A DNA stretch of 10,027 bases. It comes from CAZBWS01 sp964495705 (lineage in GTDB: Bacteria > Pseudomonadota > Gammaproteobacteria > HTCC5015). Below are positions 6,856 to 10,027 of this stretch, one piece after another. A model generated the notes under the pieces. The model searched no databases and was not told where the DNA came from. It was given only the letters and a program-made list of their open reading frames with translations. The position numbers and the translations under genes were made by a program. Position 1 is the first letter of the stretch; the number at the start of each line of letters is the position of its first letter. The stretch spans positions 1 through 10,027 of the forward strand of contig CAZBWS010000079.1 in assembly GCA_964495705.1 (NCBI GenBank), given 5' to 3'.

Positions 6856-8217
6856 CTAACGTAGTGAGTTGGGTAGCCAAGTAGCCAGCTCGGGGAAGAA
6901 TGCTAATGCAATGAGTGCGAGTACTTGAATGGCGATAAAGGGAATAACCCCTTTGTAAATTGTACTGGTTGGCACAGAGTCTGGCGCCACGCCGCGTAAA
7001 TAGAACAACGCAAAGCCAAAGGGCGGGGTAAGGAATGAGGTTTGTAAGTTCATGGCAATCATGATGCCTAGCCATACGGGGTCTAAGCCCATGGCTAATA
7101 GCACTGGGGCTATGATGGGTACGACAACAAAGGTGATTTCGATAAAGTCTAAAATAAAACCGAGTAAGAAAATTACCAGCATCACGACTAGCATGGCACT
7201 GAAGGCACCACCGGGTAGTTCGTTAAAAAAGTGTGTAATCGCTTCTTCGCCGCCAAAGCCTCTGAATACCAATGAAAACAAGGATGCGCCAATAAGAATG
7301 GTAAACACCATAGCGGTGACTTCTAAGGTGGAGCGGCTGACCTCGCCGAGTTTTTGAAGATTGAGCTGGCCCTTGAGTAAGGCTAATAATGTAGCGCCTA
7401 GAGCGCCGATGCCCGCCGCTTCTGTGGGTGTGGCAATGCCGCTAAGGATGGAGCCCAATACGAGGGTGATCAGTACCAGCGGCGGTAATAAGCTAACAGC
7501 GATAGCTCGCGCAGACGTGCCGTCATCAGTATGGGCGGGAGCTTGTTCGGGGTTGCGTTTGGCGTAGATATAGATATACGCCATATAGGCTATGACCAGT
7601 AGTAGCCCAGGTATCAATGCACCGATAAAGAGATCGCCCACTGACACCGTTTTAGGGTTTAGTACGCCGAGGTTGAGTTGAGCTTGCTGGTAGGCGCTGG
7701 AGAGTATGTCGCCCAGTAACACCAGTGCAATAGACGGGGGAATGATTTGCCCCAAGGTGCCAGTCGCGCAAATAGTGCCCGTTGCCAGTGCGGGGTTATA
7801 GCCACGCTTGAGCATGGTCGGCAAGGACATTAAGCCCATGGTGACCACTGTTGCGCCGACGATGCCCGTGCTCGCGGCGAGTAACATGCCGACTAGCACC
7901 ACAGACATTCCCAAGCCTCCAGAGATCTTGCCAAAGGCCTTGGCCATGTTTTCGAGTAGATCTTCAGCAATACGCGATTTCTCTAACATGACTCCCATGA
8001 GAATAAATAGAGGCACAGCAATTAAGGTGCCGTTAGTCATCGTGCCAAATAGACGTTCGCTGATAGCCTTGAGTAAGCTGGGTTCAAAGTGGCCGCTAAT
8101 GATGCCACCACTGGCAAATATCAATGCCGTACCCGCGAGAGTGAAGGCCACGGGGTAGCCCAGCATGAGTAAAACGCACACAGCAGCAAACATAATAAAA
8201 GGAATCATTTCTATCAT
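6856..8217 (-). CDS. dctM: TRAP transporter large permease (DctM-like)
   Basis: A 453-residue inner-membrane protein, hydrophobic almost throughout with about twelve segments, of the DctM family. This is the ion-coupled large subunit of tripartite ATP-independent periplasmic transporters. Recognisable parts are the N-terminal GYPVAFTLAG (20-29), GTMTNGTLIAVPLFILMG (58-75), the IVGATVVTMGLMSLP segment, TGTICATGTLGQIIPPSI with the conserved double proline, ATPTEAAGIGA, and the C-terminal TSFLTPPFGFALFYLRG. It is somewhat longer than the usual 425 or so, as in the class annotated for mannitol or chloroaromatic substrates; the substrate cannot be read from the permease. GAGGA lies 8 bases before the ATG, inside the end of dctQ, and the genes are one base apart. 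No dctP substrate-binding gene lies in the window. Confidence 0.95.
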   Translation of the reverse strand: MIEMIPFIMFAAVCVLLMLGYPVAFTLAGTALIFASGGIISGHFEPSLLKAISERLFGTMTNGTLIAVPLFILMGVMLEKSRIAEDLLENMAKAFGKISGGLGMSVVLVGMLLAASTGIVGATVVTMGLMSLPTMLKRGYNPALATGTICATGTLGQIIPPSIALVLLGDILSSAYQQAQLNLGVLNPKTVSVGDLFIGALIPGLLLVIAYMAYIYIYAKRNPEQAPAHTDDGTSARAIAVSLLPPLVLITLVLGSILSGIATPTEAAGIGALGATLLALLKGQLNLQKLGEVSRSTLEVTAMVFTILIGASLFSLVFRGFGGEEAITHFFNELPGGAFSAMLVVMLVIFLLGFILDFIEITFVVVPIIAPVLLAMGLDPVWLGIMIAMNLQTSFLTPPFGFALFYLRGVAPDSVPTSTIYKGVIPFIAIQVLALIALAFFPELATWLPNSLR

Positions 8218-8218
8218 A

Positions 8219-8734
8219 TTAAGATTCCTCTTTGAGTAAGATGAGGAGGTTACTGGCGATTTGACTGATGGCTTGCAGGCCTAATAAAACAGGCATGGCC
8301 AGCAATAAACTTTTTAATAAAAATACGGCGGGGATGCCTCCTGCGTCAGCGGAGGACTCTTGGATGCTCCAAGACTGGGCAACGTAGTGCCAGCTGATCC
8401 AGAATAAAAACACACAGAGGGGGAGTAAGAAAACGATTGCCCCCAAGCTATCTACCCAAGCCTTTGTTTGCAGGCTAAAGCCGCGATAAAAAATATCCAC
8501 GCGTACATGGGCTTCTTGTTGTAAAGCATAAGCGGTGCCGAGCATAAACAAGCTGGCGTGCATATAGGTGACAGAGTCTTGTAGCATCAGCGAACCCGCA
8601 TTTAAGCCGTAGCGCAAAAACACCACCAAGCTAGTGACTAGCATCATAGCAATGGCTAGCCAGGCGACGCTGTAGCCGATGACTTTATTGAAAGTGTTGA
8701 TGCCCCGGGTGAGGGCTTTGAGCATGTTTTGCAT
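8219..8734 (-). CDS. dctQ: TRAP transporter small permease (DctQ-like)
   Basis: A 171-residue inner-membrane protein with four hydrophobic segments (about residues 19-40, 55-66, 92-110 and 130-160), the normal size and layout of the small TRAP subunit that pairs with DctM. VTSLVVFLRYGLNAGS (33-48) near the end of the first segment, DSVTYMHASLFMLGTAYALQ (53-72) and the HVRVDIF motif (76-82) are typical of DctQ. The ATG at 8734-8732 has no clear ribosome binding site; a second in-frame ATG three codons later is also possible. It begins 21 bases after the argA stop and ends one base before dctM, so the two permease subunits are surely made together. The subunit does not define the substrate. Confidence 0.92.
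   Translation of the reverse strand: MQNMLKALTRGINTFNKVIGYSVAWLAIAMMLVTSLVVFLRYGLNAGSLMLQDSVTYMHASLFMLGTAYALQQEAHVRVDIFYRGFSLQTKAWVDSLGAIVFLLPLCVFLFWISWHYVAQSWSIQESSADAGGIPAVFLLKSLLLAMPVLLGLQAISQIASNLLILLKEES
8226..8230 (-). promoter_or_regulatory. Ribosome binding site of dctM within the end of dctQ
   Basis: On the minus strand GAGGA stands 8 bases before the dctM ATG at 8217-8215. It supports this start over a second in-frame ATG three codons later, and shows that the pair is coupled. Confidence 0.65.
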
Positions 8735-8755
8735 TGCTAATACCGCTGGGTGAAA

Positions 8756-10027
8756 TTACAGTTTTTTGCAAAACACTTTAGAATTGCGCTGCAAGTTATA
8801 CAGTTCGCGCTTTTGTTCTGGCAGTTGCTCCAGGCTCGCCTCAGCAAAGCCTCGCTCGATAAACCAGTGCGCGGTTTGGGTGGTCAGCACAAAGAGTGTC
8901 TCGACGTTGAGCTGCTGAGCTTGAGTTTCTATTGCATGTAACAGGGCATTGCCGCGACCCGATTCACCGTATTCAGGGGAGACCACTATACAAGCCAGCT
9001 CAGCGCAGCCCTCTTGCGCATAGGGGTAGAGGGCTGCGCAGGCGATCACCTTGCCGTCGCGCTCGACAACAGTGAAGTGGGCTATTTCTAGTTCCAGTTG
9101 CTCCCGAGAGCGGTATACCAGCACCCCTGCATCCTCCAAGGGCTTGAGTAAATCCAAAATGCCGCACACATCGTCTATCTGTGCGGGGCGAGTATCTTCG
9201 TAGATGTCGTTGGTGATCAGGCAGCCCTGGCCGTCGCGGGTATACAGCTCTTGTAGTAAGGCACCCTCGTGCTGACGGCTAATCAAGTGGGTGCGTGCCA
9301 CGCCTTGTTCACAGGCGGTAATGGCCGAGCGCAAGTGGGTGATCAGCTCGTCGTCGAAGTGGCTATTCGCGCTGAGCAAATGCGCCTGTTTGGCATTCAT
9401 CTGATCAACACGCTGACCATCTTGATGTTGCAGGGATTCTGACTCCATCAAGAACACCAGCTTATCCGCGTGCAGCGCCGCGGCGGCGGAAACTGCAACA
9501 TCTTCGGCGCGCAAGTTGAAGACTTCCCCTGTGGGTGAGTAACCCAGAGGGGAGAGTAAAACTATGTTGTTATTGTTGAGCTGTTGCTGGATGGCGGCTG
9601 CATGGATTTTACGCACCTTGCCGGTATGTAAATGATCAATGCCATTCACCACGCCTACAGGTTGAGCGGTAACATAATTGCCCGAGGCAATATGCAGAGC
9701 GCTATTCGCCATGGCGGTGTTTTGCGTGTTGGTGGACAGTAGCGCCTCGATGTCTACACGGACACTACCTACCACTTGCTTGACGATGGACAGTGCCGCT
9801 TGGTCGGTGATGCGCAGGCCATTATGAATTTCTGTTTGTTGCCCCGCCGCTTGTAAGGCCTGTTCGGTTTGGGGGCGCACGCCGTGCACCAAGACTAATT
9901 TCAGTCCCAAGCTAGACAGTAGGGCGATATCTTCGATCAAGCTGGGGAACGTCGATTCGAGTAGCGCCGCGCCATCAAAGGCGAGCACCACGGTCTTGCC
10001 ACGGTGTGCGTGGATATAGGGCGCGGC
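8756..10027 (-). CDS. argA: Amino-acid N-acetyltransferase (N-acetylglutamate synthase), 5' end cut by the window edge
   Basis: This enzyme makes N-acetylglutamate from glutamate and acetyl-CoA, the first step of arginine synthesis, and is normally feedback-inhibited by arginine. 423 residues are visible, and the frame is open to the right edge. The first visible residues (APYIHAHRGKT) match the start region of ArgA, where the full protein has about 15 to 20 residues more, so the GTG at 9991 is not the start. An amino-acid-kinase-like domain fills the first two thirds (VVNGIDHLHTGKVRKI, LLSPLGYSPTGEVFNL, DVAVSAAAALHADKL). The GNAT acetyltransferase domain follows, with AELACIVVSPEYGESGRGNALL as the acetyl-CoA loop and AHWFIERGF near the end. 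The stop is 21 bases before dctQ, and no terminator lies between, so the TRAP genes may be read through from argA. G+C looks higher here than in the kinase gene. Confidence 0.96.
   Translation of the reverse strand, partial: AAPYIHAHRGKTVVLAFDGAALLESTFPSLIEDIALLSSLGLKLVLVHGVRPQTEQALQAAGQQTEIHNGLRITDQAALSIVKQVVGSVRVDIEALLSTNTQNTAMANSALHIASGNYVTAQPVGVVNGIDHLHTGKVRKIHAAAIQQQLNNNNIVLLSPLGYSPTGEVFNLRAEDVAVSAAAALHADKLVFLMESESLQHQDGQRVDQMNAKQAHLLSANSHFDDELITHLRSAITACEQGVARTHLISRQHEGALLQELYTRDGQGCLITNDIYEDTRPAQIDDVCGILDLLKPLEDAGVLVYRSREQLELEIAHFTVVERDGKVIACAALYPYAQEGCAELACIVVSPEYGESGRGNALLHAIETQAQQLNVETLFVLTTQTAHWFIERGFAEASLEQLPEQKRELYNLQRNSKVFCKKL

Noticed and set aside
7052..8158. Plus-strand reading frames opposite dctM (for example 7052-7357, 7361-7567 and 7808-8158)
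   Set aside because: They are antisense to a clear membrane permease and are rich in Met, Pro, Ser and Thr as expected for the complement of hydrophobic codons; no family resemblance.
9989..9991. GTG as the start of argA
   Set aside because: The frame remains open to the window edge and the residues before it match the conserved ArgA N-terminal region, so the true start lies outside.

Overview
The window looks like chromosomal DNA from a gammaproteobacterium, probably marine or aquatic. The fused kinase-acetyltransferase form of ArgA, a close YghU-type glutathione transferase, a YgjP-type metallopeptidase and a TRAP permease pair together point that way. No species can be named from the sequence. 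There are no rRNA or tRNA genes, CRISPR arrays or recognisable mobile elements.

Layout. Positions 1-386 are A/T-rich and non-coding as far as can be seen. They hold a structured inverted repeat (125-171) and a weak promoter candidate (323-350) ahead of the first gene. Positions 387-5361 form a tightly packed plus-strand cluster of five genes: a membrane-anchored CheA-like kinase, a single-domain CheY-like receiver, a CheX-like phosphatase, an Amt ammonium transporter and an unrecognised 229-residue soluble protein. Gaps within it are 17, 3, 4 and 1 bases. It ends at a strong intrinsic terminator (5424-5451). Positions 5477-10027 are a convergent minus-strand series. In order of transcription it holds argA (cut by the right edge), dctQ-like, dctM-like, a YgjP-type metallopeptidase and yghU, with gaps of 21, 1, 2 and 24 bases. 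This probably makes one transcript whose promoter lies at or beyond the right edge.

How the genes may work together. The plus cluster holds the parts of a closed signalling circuit: sensor kinase with its own Hpt, diffusible receiver, phosphatase for the receiver, and an ammonium channel. The kinase has its own transmembrane input and a PAS-like region, and lacks the CheW-binding domain of true CheA, so it need not use a receptor array. The Amt keeps its pore residues and a GlnK-contact-like tail, but no glnK lies beside it. The most interesting reading is a dedicated ammonium-linked phosphorelay encoded as separate proteins, comparable in idea to known Amt-histidine kinase fusions, with the 229-residue protein as a possible output or coupling factor. 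This is inference from gene order and needs testing. The minus-strand genes are ordinary families, but the TRAP permease pair has no substrate-binding protein beside it and sits directly behind an arginine biosynthesis gene.
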